Below are positions 34,110-46,258 of a stretch of DNA of 64,000 nt, one piece after another (positions within the stretch are counted from its first letter, which is position 1; each line of letters starts with the position of its first letter). The position numbers were made by a program, and so were the translations under genes. Source of the stretch: Chimonanthus salicifolius (taxonomy: Eukaryota; Streptophyta; Magnoliopsida; Laurales; Calycanthaceae); contig CM023540.1 in NCBI GenBank assembly GCA_013350335.1, positions 33,687,925 to 33,751,924 on the forward strand, given 5' to 3'. The notes under the pieces are model-generated. The model searched no databases. It was given only the letters and a program-made list of their open reading frames with translations, and had not been told where the DNA came from.

Positions 34110-34672
34110 GTTATCCGTTTGCACACTTGATTTTTCTGCCTCTACACACAGGTAACTAATTATCATTTTCGACACACCATAGGGATACCCTTATTTGTAA
34201 AATACTGTGTTTTAAATATCTAAGAGTATCAAAAGACCTTTAAGTTTTAAAGTATTTTTATCAGATTATCGTAATTAGTCCGAATATTTAATTTGAGAAA
34301 TTTTACAAATACATAGTGTTTAAAAAATAACTTTAAAATTTTTAAAAAAATCGATTCATTCTAATGAATCAGTCAATCATTCTAATGAATGACTGATTCA
34401 TTAGAACAAATCTCCTTTATAAAAATGAACGGGTGAACAGTGACGCGCGTTACTGTTCACCCAATTCATTCGAACGAATTGATTTATAAAGGGGATTCGT
34501 TCGAACGAAACAAAATTGGATGGGGTATGTGTCCATTCGTTCGAACGAATGCTGAAATGAACTGGTAATTCATTCGAACGAATGGAAACGCGGGGGCAAA
34601 ATGGTAATTAGCCACCCGCACTTGAAAATAAGTGTGTAGACGTAGAAAAACCGGGTGTGTAAACGGATGGTC
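34110..34672. mobile_element. 563-bp MITE with 8-bp target duplication in the flank of copy J
   Basis: Terminal inverted repeats GTTATCCGTTTGCACAC...TTTTTCTGCCTCTACACAC and, from the right, GACCATCCGTTTACACAC...TTTTTCTACGTCTACACAC. The flanks are TTAAAAAA at 34102-34109 and 34673-34680. The empty site exists beside copy B (complement of about 6170-6195, TTTTTAAAAAATTGATAG). The interior has GTTCGAACGAAT palindromes and a 150-bp arm that recurs at 35570-35900 and 38080-38760. Confidence 0.75.
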
Positions 34673-35229
34673 TTAAAAAATTGATAGAATCTATCTAGAT
34701 TCATGGTGAATCTAGAATATTAAAATTGTTCGAATCATTGTTTCTTTTTAAAACTAGCAAGAAGCACATGTATCATGCGAATGACATTAGTCAAACAATT
34801 TATAATTATTTTCCAGATATGACTTATATCGTTCTTGTCTGGATGTAATATTTATTTAATTAAATATGATATTCGTCAAAGATTTATTTTAATTTCACTT
34901 TTAAGAACCTTTTTTGTATCTTTTAAATGAAAAATTATGTTGGATATTAGTTCTATTTAGGATAGAGTTTTAGATCAACTGAGAAAGATTTACTTCTCAA
35001 ATGTCTAATGCTTGGAATGATTTCAGTCGTCCAAACAATCTAGTGGCCCCTCATTTATCAATCTTTTGTTTTAAATTGAAACATGTATACTGTATAAGAT
35101 TGTCAAAGTGGCATTGACATAAAATTAAACATTGAAAATTTTATTTTATTGTCCTAATTGAAAAAGTTATTTTTATTGAATTCACACAAAATGATCATTG
35201 ATCTTGTATTTATTTTACTATTTCAACAA

Positions 35230-35900
35230 GGCGCAACTTACAGACACTCGATTTTTCTACTTCTACACACACGTTTTTGGATTTTAGGGTGAAATTACCA
35301 TTTTGTCCCTATATTTTTCATTCATTCGAATTCGAATGAATGCCGCAGTGTAAATTCCATTCATTCGAATGAATGGGCTGAACAGTGTTCCGTGTTACTA
35401 TTCAGCTCATTCATTTGAATGAACGGATGATTCATTCAAATGAACAGTAACAGAAAGGGGCTTCATTCGTTCTATTCATTCGAATGAATCGATCGTTCAT
35501 TCGAATGAACCGATCGTTCATTCGAATTGAAATGAAGTTTTGTTACAGTAAGCACATTAATTTAAATAATAAAATTTCTTTTAAAATTTTAAGCTTATTT
35601 TTTAAGCACTGTATATTTTCAAAATTTCTCAAATTAAATATGTAGACTAATTACAATAACCTGGTAAAAATACTTTAAGACTTTAAGTTTTTTGACACTC
35701 CCAAATGCTTAAAACACAGTGTTTTACAAATAAGGGTATCCTTCGGCTGTGTCGAAAACACATTTGGAAGTGTCAAAAGACTTTGAAGTCTTAAAATATT
35801 TTTATCAGGTTATCGTAATTAGTCCAGATATTCAATTTGAGAAATTTTGAAAATACACAGTGCATTAGTTAAATAATAAAATCTCTTTTATTGTGGTGTC
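35230..35900. mobile_element. Degenerate relative of the MITE at 34110-34672
   Basis: It starts with CACTCGATTTTTCTACTTCTACACACACG, then carries CATTCATTCGAATGAATG palindromes (35315-35530), followed by two opposed copies of the arm with CTAATTACAATAACCTGG and ACAAATAAGGGTATCC (35570-35765 and 35765-35885). I cannot place the outer ends exactly. Confidence 0.5.
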
Positions 35901-37512
35901 GATCTAAGAGTCAGAAGTTCAGGATCCATTTGGATCTAACAAAAAAAAACCCAAAAATTTGATTTTCGAACGGCCCAAGCAGCAGCCGAAGAAACTGGCC
36001 AGAGAAGGGTCCCATCATACCCAGATCAGAGATCTGATGGTACAAATGGATAGGCCATCAAAAAAATGAAATGGATATGGTGGGTCCCGCCGGCAGAGAC
36101 TTTCTCCATCACCAGATCTAAGGTCGAGAAGAAGATCTGGCTGTAGCAGATCTAAAAACCCACATGAAATTCGGGTCGGATCGGGTTGAGGATTTTACAA
36201 GTTAACCCAACCCGACCTAACCTGGCTAAAATGGGTTCAAAATGTGGGTCGGATCATAATTCGAATTGATTCAGGTTAGAATTCTAGTTGGGTCGGGTTG
36301 TGAAGTTTGGGTTGAGAATCCGGGTCGAGTTCCATATATATCAACTAGGGCCGACTTGGGTTTTAAGGAACTCGACCCACCTGACCCGAGTTGCACCCCT
36401 AGGTAAAAGATTATTTTTACTAAGTGATGAGCACAGGAAAATGACTATTTTACCCTTTTTTGGACTAGTTAGCACTTTGTTTTGTGTGTTTTAAGCTATG
36501 TTTAATGGGATTTTGGATGTTTTGCAGGATTTAAAGAGAAATACAAGATATAAGAATTCAAATGGTGAATTTTGTAATTTATGGGCATAAGTTGATATTT
36601 TTAGAAAGTTGGAATTTTTAATAATTATTTGACCACAATTTTAGGGCTTTTATTTGTAAACTAATTAATTCAAATCCATTTATGAGAGTTTCGATTAATT
36701 TATTAATTTTTAGAATTGAATATAAGTGGTAAAATTATTTATTAGATTTTTCATACTTTGAAAAGCTTAATTATTAAGTCCATTAAGAAAAGCCCATAAA
36801 GAAATCCACATATGTGAAGACTATTTTCATCATCTCAAGATACATATGAGAAATTCAAAATTTTCAAGTCAATATAAGAGGGAAAAAAAAAAACAAAATA
36901 AGAAGGGAAGAAAAAGAAAGAAGGTTTGACACATATTCAGTATTTTGGCCATAATGTTCTACTCCGATATCCAATTGCTTTGATTCTATTTGACTTGGAA
37001 AGAAGACTTCAAGGGATAAAACTTTATAGTTTATGACTTTTCATGATTCGGACGCTAACTAGGTCAAAACTGAGGTCTAAGGTAGTACATGTGTAAAAAA
37101 TGAGATTTTGCACCTACTTTCCTTACACGAATTTTACTATTTTTTTCCACGTTCTTTCCTCCTTTAAGTCATTCAATGTTTGGCATAAACCATATCAGCC
37201 CTTCATGTGTCCTATGCTTTATTTCAATATTTAATTCAAGCCATTCATTACACTTCCTTTCATGTATAAATATTAGACCTCTCCCATTGAGAAAATTAAA
37301 CTTGGGCTGTGGAGGAGAAGAGAAGAAGAGAGTAAGAAGATCTTGGGGATGTCGAATTTCCTTTAGGGTTTGAAGGTTAGTTTAATTTTAATTTTTTTGT
37401 ATTTATTTATTTTAATTAAATTATTATCATAGGGAGAGAGATCTCAAGTACACTAGAAACATCAAGGTCAAATGAAAATGATGGTGGAAGGCTGGTCTAC
37501 TAGCTCCAATGT
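35900..37512. other. Intergenic, no gene recognised
   Basis: It holds repeated ACCCGACCC / GGGTCGGGTTG strings at 36170-36400 and AGATCTG-rich sequence at 36010-36160. No conserved coding region is recognised. Confidence 0.4.
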
Positions 37513-37520
37513 CCAACATG

Positions 37521-38834
37521 CAGGGCCGTCTAGAAACAAGATGAGGCCTAAGACAAAAAATTTAAATAGGGCCTTCTTGGTATTTAACATATTATTATAA
37601 GTAATATTTAATTAAAATTTTAATTATATATTATAAAATAAATTATTCTAGACAATAATTTTTTAAACTTAAAAAGATCAAGAGGCCAATAATACAGAGC
37701 ATTGAAAAATTTACGCATCCTAGTGAAATTAGCATATTCATCTCAGTAAAATTAGCATATTCAGAAATTAAGATAAAATAAGAACACTTTAAAAGATAAG
37801 TATACTGAGTGGGCTGAAGTGCAAACAGAGAGTGAGAGATGCGTCCTCTCTACTGCTCTTATCTTCTTCTTTTCTATATAATTTGAATAAGGGTAATTAT
37901 TTAGACACGAGATTTTTCTTTAACACACACGGGTTTTCAAATTTTTATTAGAAATTACCATTTTTCCCTTTCACTTCTGCATCGTCCGAACATGAGTTAA
38001 GAACATTTTTCCTTCGTTCGGACCATTATTCATGCATAAATTCCATTTGTTCGGACGGTCTACAGATGCCACAGTAATGCATAGTGCATTAGTTAAAAAA
38101 AACTATATAATTCCTATACTTTTGAATAATAAAATATCCTTTAAAACTTTAAAATTACTTTTTAACTACTGTGTATTTCCAAAATTTCTCAAATTAAATA
38201 TCCGGACTAATTACGATAACCTGATAAAAATACTTTAAAACTTCAAGGTCTTTTGACACTCCCAAATATTTTAAACACAGTATTTTACAAATAAAGGGTA
38301 TCCTTCGGCTGTGCCGAAAATATACTTCCGGAAGTCCAAACGACTAACTGTGAAACCCATTGAACTTCAAATTCAAAACTAAACAGATATATGAAATTTG
38401 AAAACTTAGATCTTTCAAATGATTGTTTAACTGGATTTTTTTTTGTTTTGAAGAAGAGACGGGATTTAGGATGGGAAAAGATCACCTATTTTTGGTAAAC
38501 AATCATTTGAAAGATCTAAGATTTTAAATTTCACATACTTTCTCACCTTTGAATTTGGAGTTCAACCGTTTTTACGGTTTGTTGTTTAGACTTCTGGAAG
38601 TGTGTTTTCGGCATAGCTGAGGGATACCCTTATTCATAAAACACTGTGTTTTAAGCATTTGGGAGTGTCAAAAGACTTTAAAGTTTTAAAGTGTTTTTAT
38701 TAAGTTATCATAATTAGTCTAGATATTCAATTTGAATTTTTTTTTAAATATACAGTACGCCATGGCGAGAGGGGCCTTCTTCGTTCGGGGCCTAAGGCGA
38801 CTGCCTTTCTTCACTAATGGTTAAGACGGCCCTA
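37521..38834. mobile_element. hAT-like non-autonomous element with CAGGGCCGTCT ends
   Basis: The left end CAGGGCCGTCTAGAAAC pairs with the complement of the right end, TAGGGCCGTCTTAACC. The target duplication CCAACATG is perfect (37513-37520 and 38835-38842). Inside each end GAGGCCTAAGAC and GGGGCCTAAGGCG are also inverted. No transposase in 1314 bp. The right half is a long hairpin (38080-38760) that looks like a second, nested element. Confidence 0.82.
38080..38760. repeat. Long inverted repeat (hairpin) nested in the hAT-like element
   Basis: 38150-38345 (ACTAATTACGATAACCTGAT to TACTTCCGGAAGTCCAAAC) is inverted at 38585-38755. The inner parts also pair: TTGAACTTCAAATTCAAAAC and AGATCTTTCAAATGATTG against their complements at 38485-38570. 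The arms reach almost to the centre near 38445. The arm sequence is shared with 34140-34330 and 35570-35885. Confidence 0.75.
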
Positions 38835-40980
38835 CCAACATGGCTTAAGCCCAACCCATACACATTGTGTTGGGTAAAACTACAAAACGTCTGTGTTTAG
38901 ATGTGAGGGAACCCACATTACCTTTCTTTGATAATTAAAGAGTAGGCATAAAAAATCAATTTTTATACCCTCCACTCTCACTTTTAAAATGCCTTTCAAG
39001 TAAAGATTATTCATAATAGTCACAGTTACTCACTCTTAGTAACCTCTTTAAAATTTACCTCTCATCTAAATGCAACCTACAATTTTTTTTTTCTGAAAAA
39101 ATATTAAACGTCTGTGCCTTTTGTGCCTGAGCACAAAGGTCATTCAGGTTGAATGTTCAGGTTGTTCTTGGTGTTTTGGTGGCAGTGAGAATTGTGTAGG
39201 CTCCGTGGTGGGCCCCAATTCGCCCGTTTTTGAGCTTTGAAGCTCAAAGGGCATTTCGGTAATTTTAATATTTTAAATATTTTTGTCATTTAAATTATTT
39301 GAAAATCACATTTTGGTTACCTTTTTAAAACACTTTTGTGAAAATGATGCCTTCCTTCTTTTTTTGTTTTTTTAAAAAAAAAAAGAAAAAAAAAGAAGAA
39401 GAACTAAACCCTAAACCCTCCCCTTATAAATCCTCTCTTTCTCGCCGCGCACTGTAGCACGCAGCTGCAGTGCCGCGGCACCCGTTGCCGCTGCTTCTTC
39501 TTTTGTCGGTCTCCTTCTTCTCTCTTCCTGATCCCCTCCCTCTCGTCCTCCGGCCCCTCTTCTACCTTCGCTCCGACGACCGGCATCTTAAAGTCGCCGT
39601 CACCGCCCGACCGAACCTGGTATCTTCTTCCTCTCCTCTTCCACCTTTCCTTTCCCGTTAGTTTTTCCCCTTCTCCGATTTTTACCTCGGTTTTCCTGGT
39701 TTTTCTTTTCCTTTCTCTCCGATTTCCTCGGCTTTTACTCGGCTTCCCTGTGGATTTCTCCCCTCCGGTTTTTCCCTCTTCTTCTTCTTCCTCTCTTTCC
39801 TGCAATTTTTTTCCCCCTTTTTTCTTCTTCTCCCCTTCGGCTGGATAGCCGAGTCGACTCAACTAAGTCCGGGTATGGGCCTAGCTCAGTTCGCCTTGAG
39901 CCTTTCTTGGCCCAGCTCGGCCCAGTCCAGCTTTGGGCTTGGCCCAGTCCAGCTTTGGGCCTGGCCTAGTTTTAGGGCCGGCCCCTTTCGGGCCCATTTT
40001 CAGTTCAAGCTTAGTTTGGCCTATTTTACCCCCCTTTACTTATTCTTGTACTTTTGTTTCGACAGATCGAACCCCCTTCAAGCCTACGGACCCGCCTTCT
40101 CACGATTGATTTTTAAACGTACACCGGTGATAAGACTTATCATGGCTTTAGCATGCATTGCATATACCAATTATGTACTTCCGGACATGGAGTGATTCGA
40201 ATGGGACCCTTTAATTATTAAGCCACTCGGTAAGGGTGAACCGTTGAGAATGATTATGTGGAGAGGGGTTTGTTCGAGGGCACTCTTGTCCACTATACGT
40301 TATTGTGAGAAACTTTAATTGGATAAATTGATATCGAATATGAAACTTGGAAAATGTTGATGATACTTTGAGTGTTTATTTATAAGATGCAAATGCAATC
40401 ATGTCGAACATAGAGGGATGTCTTTAAGCAACTTGTTATGTGCTTTTGACTCGCATGATGTTGATTTTGGTTTGTTATGTTAGAACGTACTTATATTGTT
40501 GTAACCGCTTATGTCGTTTATCTAGCTATAACATTTGAACGAATTTATGATGAGAATAAGTTATGTGCTGGATATCAAACATAATGCTTGAGACTTAGTG
40601 ATGACGAGTTATTTGCCTATCCATAACGGGCGAATGAATTTATGTTGAGCGTCTACTCATAATATGTGAATGAGACCATGGTGAATATGGGGTTTGTGTT
40701 TGAGATCTTACTACGTGCATATATTGTTACACATGCTTATGTTCTTATAAATGATTATGAAGTCATGCACACGCATGAGAGGTAACCCACAACGGACAAT
40801 GTACCGTTGGATAATGGGATGGAGGATCTTTTTATACGTATATGTTTATGATGACGTGATGATGTTGGTAGTTGGGAGGACTTCCCCATTACGCTCCGGC
40901 GGTTGAGACCCCATAGGGGATGCGGGTCTCCCCGTTGCGTTCCGGAGGTTGAGGTGCCTGCCTTAGAGACTGGCTCTCCC

Positions 40981-41240
40981 GGGCGTGGTCGAGGTGGTTT
41001 CCGACACGGCTCGCGTGGTTGAGGTAGTTGTGTGTTTTATCGTCGGGCGTGGTAAAGGTGGTTTTTCGACACGGCTTGCGTGGTTGAGGTAGTTGTGTGT
41101 TTTATCATCGGGCGTGGTCGAGGTGGTTTTTCGACACGGCTCGTGTGGTTAAGGCAATTGTGTGTTTTATCATTGGGCATTGTCGAGATGGTTTTTCGAC
41201 ACGGCTCGTGTGGGTGAAGCAGTTGTATATTCTTTCGTCT
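40981..41240. repeat. Four tandem copies of a 65-bp unit inside the LTR
   Basis: GGGCGTGGTCGAGGTGG, CGACACGGCTCG, GTGGTTGAGGTAGTTGTGTG recur with GGGC at 40981, 41045, 41110 and 41175, a 64-65 bp period. Confidence 0.85.
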
Positions 41241-41410
41241 CCCGATGGTACTGATAGGGAGACCAAAGTTGTTGGAGGACCCGATGTGAGCTATCGAGAT
41301 GATGTCTCGATTTTGGTCGGTGGATTATTGGCTTGAGGTGTATTTGGATTTCATGCATACGAGTATTCTTGTTATTATGATATTTTGCATTTGTATGTAT
41401 AATATCCACT

Positions 41411-42981
41411 TGTCACGCCCCGACCCGAAGGGTGGGCTCGGAACGCGACTGATTTTTTTTTTTTCTTTTTTTTTAAAGATAAACTAAACCAACTCACAAA
41501 CATTCTAACTGGGCCAAATCAACAGTTAGGCCCAGAGGTCACACATGATCCCAACATGTGGATTCAAACATATACCATAAACCTACCCCACAAAAGAGAC
41601 ATAATAATATCAACACATAGCATGATCAAATCAAAACCAACCATTGATTATTACAAACATCGATTCAAGCCATTACAGAGGCATCATAGTTCAGTACATC
41701 AAATTTAAACAAATTAAGTACCACATCCGGTACTTAATAAAAGTGAATGGTTCCAAGAACTAACAAGAAAATATTAGGGCATTCCCCTCCGGGAGAATCC
41801 CGAAACTGCTTCAGCTTATCCACCTTAAGCTTGATAAAGAGAGTCCTCCTCCTCGGATTTATCGCCTGAATGGTGAGTGGGGTGAGCTAACTAGCCCAGT
41901 AAAGGAAATATAACAATTCAGTTTAAGTAAAATAACAGGTTAGCAACAGTTCAATAATATCACATGCTTGATAACAATTAAGCATAATATCATGTAAAGC
42001 ATCAACATCATCAATTACTGCTATCATCCACTGTAACGCCTGCCGACTACGCTGAGACCAATATTAAGTCCCAACATGGTCAAAATACATCGTAGCAAGT
42101 ACATCTCCGGCTCTGACTTAGCCGATACTGACACCCTCAAGTCAGCAACTGATGACATCATGGTCCGCCCATGGTCCAGTAGACATAAACCATCTCCCAT
42201 ATGGCCGATATTGGTTAAATAACCCAGGTACGTGGAAGCAGTCTTACATACTCATACGATCAACATCGTAATATCACAATCATCATCAGCACTCTAACCA
42301 TAGTGCATCATATCTAGGCATATGAGTGGGTTCATCAAAACTGAAACCACTCATTGCTCAATACTCATCTCATCATAAAACCTGTTTACAAAATCTGCAG
42401 AGTTAAGTTCTCTCACCGTGATGTGTGGTTTACGTTGTCTCTTTACAAACAACACACAAGTGCACAATCAATATATATAACAAATACGTACACATACGTA
42501 GTATTTGGAAATCATACGTTTTCCCACAAAATATCTAGGGTTCATGGAATTGAGTCTCCTGCTTGGTTTCTATCCTTTTTAAATTATCATAATCCACAAT
42601 ATAATAATAAATAAAAAGGGGCTCAGTCCAAAACTCATCTTGTCTTCTGGACATTGACCAGATTGACTTATTGAGTTACGTCTAGATCCTCGGGTCAATT
42701 CTCGGTTGTCTTCTGGATAAGATCAGATTTGACATTTTGAGTTAGGCCTCGAGGTCACCCAGTGCACGACTATATAGTGTCGGCCTGAAAGTGAATCACT
42801 TAGTGCCCGACCAATAGGGTCGGCCTGGAAGCGGATACAATAGTATTTACACTCTAAGTAATAAGAAAAGAGGGTTAGTACAATTTTAATTAACAAAATA
42901 GGGTACTAACATCACATCAAATAATCTAACAAAATTTTAATTTTTTTTTGAATAAAATAATAATATTTATTTATTCAATCA

Positions 42982-43044
<63 letters not shown>

Positions 43045-44337
43045 TTTTTCTCTTCTTCTTCCTCTCGTTCACTGTCTGCAACAGATAGTGAACGGCTGGA
43101 AAACGTGAAAAACGAATTCGAAAATGGAGGGTTTCCCGGATTCAGTTTTTATATCTGACCGGTCCGATGGATTCCTCCGGGAGTCCTCTTTCCATAGGGA
43201 GAGGTTTGGAGTATTGAAACTCGGTAAGCCATCCGATCTTAGCACCGAAAGCTTACTGGTACGAGAAACCCATGGATTTCCTTAGACTTTGAAACTGGAT
43301 TTCTTGCTTAAAACAGGGTCAAATTTAGATTTTCTTAATTCTAGACTGAATGAAATTTGAAAAGGAATGCAATGGTTACCTTTAATTGAGTTCCTGGGCT
43401 GAAATCAGGTCTTTTGAAAATTTTTCCTAAAAGTTACGGTTACTGAAAACAGAGAAAAACAAGGGTCGGCCGGTCGGTTTTCAGGTGGGCTGAGAGAGAC
43501 AAAGAGAGAGGAAAGGTTTGCTGGGAGTTTGATCTGAATGAGAGAGTTCCTTTTATAGAAAAATTGGCCAGGAAAAGGGGCAAACCGGCCACCGCATGCG
43601 GCTGCATGCGGTGCCTGGTGACCCCCCAAACAGTAACAATTTGGGGTTGCAGATCAGCCCTCTTGAATTTCTGTTTTTTGCAATTTAGTCCCTATTTGTA
43701 TAAAACGGGATTTTTAACTTAAAACATAATTTCAAAGGCTCAAAATTTTAATCCAACCTTACCGATAGGTTGGGTTTTAAAAATCTTAATCACCATAAAA
43801 ATTTTGGAATTTAACTCTCACTAAAAACTATTTATTTAAAAAAAAATACAATTTAACATTATTTACTTAAATAAACAAATGTTAAATAAATCATTTTAGA
43901 AATCTCATTTTGAGGTGCAATGGAATAACTAGACCATACTTAAAATGGTCTACTTCAAAATACTAGTTTCAAAATTTATTTTATTTTCAAAACCCTTTAA
44001 AATAATTAATACTCCCTTTCGGGGTTTTGACGGGCGGATTTAAAATACCATTTTCTGAAAATAAAATTATTTTAAAATCAGAAATACAAATCCTTTATTT
44101 AGGAAAACATTATTTACTAATAATAATCACATATCAACAAAATTTATAAAATAAACATAACAAGCGGTAAATTACCAAAATGCCCCTCCAGCTGAACGAG
44201 CTGGATCATTGAGCTCACGAGCTCGCATTGGGCCCCAACTGGGCTTCTCTCGAAGCCCTAACCGTAATCTCCGAGATTAACCGGTTAAACAGGAATTATT
44301 AAGCTAAAACACACCTAATCTGGGGCAGGGTATTACA
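41411..44337 (-). mobile_element. 2.9-kb solo LTR (Ty3/gypsy, Tekay/Del-like)
   Basis: The plus strand reads TGTCACGCCCCGACCC at the left and GGGCAGGGTATTACA at the right, with a perfect 5-bp duplication CCACT (41406-41410 and 44338-44342). On the minus strand it ends GGTCGGGGCGTGACA, which resembles ends of large gypsy LTRs such as Tekay/Del. No internal region, primer-binding site or second LTR is present, so it is a solo LTR. It contains a (TA)n tract at 42988-43036. Confidence 0.8.
42988..43036. repeat. (TA)n microsatellite
   Basis: About 24 TA repeats followed by a T run, inside the 2.9-kb solo LTR. Confidence 0.9.
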
Positions 44338-45414
44338 CCACTTATGTTGCTGAATTGTGATAAGCATTATATCCTCATTGAGCTGGTTAGCTCACCCCTT
44401 ACCTTTCAGGTACCCCGATCGCGGAGGGACCTTGCAGGCCCTTTGAGTAAGCACTTGGGTAGGAGCAGTAGCACTTAAAGATTTATGTTCATGTTTATGT
44501 TCTAAACTTGGAAACTCTAGTTGTATGAGCTTTTTATTCATGTTTGTTCGGATGACTGTATAATTATGTTCAATTAGTCAAATGTCGTTTGTTATGCTTC
44601 TTGAATTTTTTGAACTTGTGGTTTGTGAGCTGGAGGTTGTACCCGTTTTCAAAAAAAAAAAAAAAATTTGACCCGATAACCGTCTTTTACGACTTTTTAG
44701 ATGTTTCGAAGATGACGCGTCCGTAGCGAGACGGGGCGTTACAGTTGGTATCAGAGCACGGTTCAACTCTCGGACTGTGCATGGGTCAGAGTTAGAGGTG
44801 ATGATGATTGGATAATTAGTTCCTCCCCTATGTGATATGGTAGATGGAACCGGGTTATGGGGTAGCGCGTAGGCACCTTAAGTTGTGTGGAGTGCTAGAT
44901 GCGTTTATTCTCATTCTTAGAATAGTGTCTCCTCAACATTTATTCTCCATTCCAATCTCTCCATCATGCATGTGAAAGAACCCACTCCCAATGGCTAAAG
45001 TGTATATCTTCCCTTGTTATATATATTTGTTGGTATAAATTTAAATATTTGAATTTTAATACTGATTTTGTTTAGAAAACAATTCAGATAGTTTTCCATC
45101 AATTTTTGAAATTATTTTAATATATGGATCAATTATGGATAATACATGGTGTTTAAATATTTTTTCTAGTAGATGAAATTTAGAGAAATCTGTATAAATA
45201 AATAGGGAGAAAGTCTCTTTCTTGTGAAATTATAATTTGTTTACAAAAAATCTGAAAAAAAATTGTGCTTAAAACCTCTCATTCCTGAACTTTCTGTGCT
45301 ATAGAGATTAAAGACTACATTTTTATGAATACCCTTTCATTTCTCGAAAGATTAAAATTAAATTTTGTCATATTTCCAAACAATATTAGAGACACTGTAG
45401 TGATTAAGTTTTTA

Positions 45415-45566
45415 TGTTTATTGAAGAGCCTTCAAATCTTCAATAATGGAATATACAAATGCACCGTTGATTACTCATTACAGTCAGACTCTGGAGTCTG
45501 GACTATATATTATAGACCACTACTTGGTCATGTGAATGTGCACAAGAGTTTGGTTTTCTCGAGATG
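45415..45566 (+). promoter_or_regulatory. Orphan jacalin-type promoter 1
   Basis: CACCGTTGATTACTCATTACAG, CTGGAGTCTGGAC, TATATAT (45504-45510), AGACCACTACTTGGTCATGTG, then TTCTCGAG-ATG|GTATTC (ATG 45564-45566). No exon 2 or 3 follows. After about 90 bp of intron-like sequence, the flank of another unit begins (CTCAAAATGTTTCACAACC at 45653). Confidence 0.65.
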
Positions 45567-45849
45567 GTATTCTTCCTCCTCAAGCTCTTATTTTTAAGAA
45601 TGTTATTTATTTAAGTTTATTTTCAATTATATTTTAATTGAGATATTCTCATCTCAAAATGTTTCACAACCTGGATCATTGAGTGTCCTATCAACAAAAG
45701 AAAGAAGCTTGCTTTTGAAATGCCTTGCCCACTAAGATAAGGCATGGGAAGAAAAAGAAGTAAAAGATAAAAAAGAAAAAGCAAGATTCTCCGACTTTAT
45801 ATCACATCAACAAAAATTGTGTCTTCCATTTTAATAAAGGGCAGATGAA

Positions 45850-45977
45850 GATATCTAAGACTTGGATGGTCTGGAGTCTGGACTGTGGACTTATATAAAG
45901 TAGGCCACTGATTGATCATGTGAAATGTTGCAGAGGAGCTAAGTTATCTGACAGACTGAAAGATTTTATTAAAAATG
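45850..45977 (+). promoter_or_regulatory. Orphan jacalin-type promoter 2
   Basis: CTTGGATGGTCTGGAGTCTGG, TATATAAA (45892-45899), AGTAGGCCACTGATTGATCATGTG, then ATTAAAAATG (45975-45977) with a GC donor (GCATAC). The following intron sequence (to about 46115) joins directly to the downstream flank seen after gene F (GGAATGATCGTATG at 46181), so exons 2 and 3 have been deleted. Confidence 0.65.
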
Positions 45978-46258
45978 GCATACTTCCTCCTCCTCTACTT
46001 ATTTTTTTAAATCTTTTTTTTTTCCAATAAATATTGGTTGAGGTATTCTCACTTTACCTTTTTTGACTTCGGGTATTTACATCTAACATATTTTAATTGT
46101 TACATATGATTAGAGACATGGCATTTTTGAGATAAAATCTCAGGGGTCGCATGCAAAGTAAGGTTTTAGAGGTCCTAGCAGCACGGAATGATCGTATGAA
46201 TTTGTAAGAAATGCATGTGGATAACTTTTTGTTCCTTGTGTACTGCCTCTTTAATCCG

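Larger units (their letters stand above)
39193..44743 (+). mobile_element. Large LTR (Ty3/gypsy-like) interrupted by a solo LTR, element truncated
   Basis: The right end GGGGCGTTACA is followed at 44745 by TTGGTATCAGAGC, the initiator-tRNA primer-binding site, so this is a 5' LTR on the plus strand. The left end is probably TGTGTAGGCTCCGTGG near 39193 (not proven). TATAAATCC at 39426 fits an LTR TATA box, and a CT-rich leader follows. Without the insert at 41411-44337 the LTR is about 2.6 kb. After the primer-binding site only about 170 bp of internal sequence remain before lectin-cluster flank resumes near 44925, so the body and 3' LTR are gone. ORFs in 39.4-40.2 kb are low-complexity. Confidence 0.6.

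Noticed and set aside
39404..39862. 152-codon ORF rich in Lys, Glu and Arg on the minus strand
   Set aside because: It is the complement of a CT-rich leader in an LTR; low-complexity composition explains the open frame.
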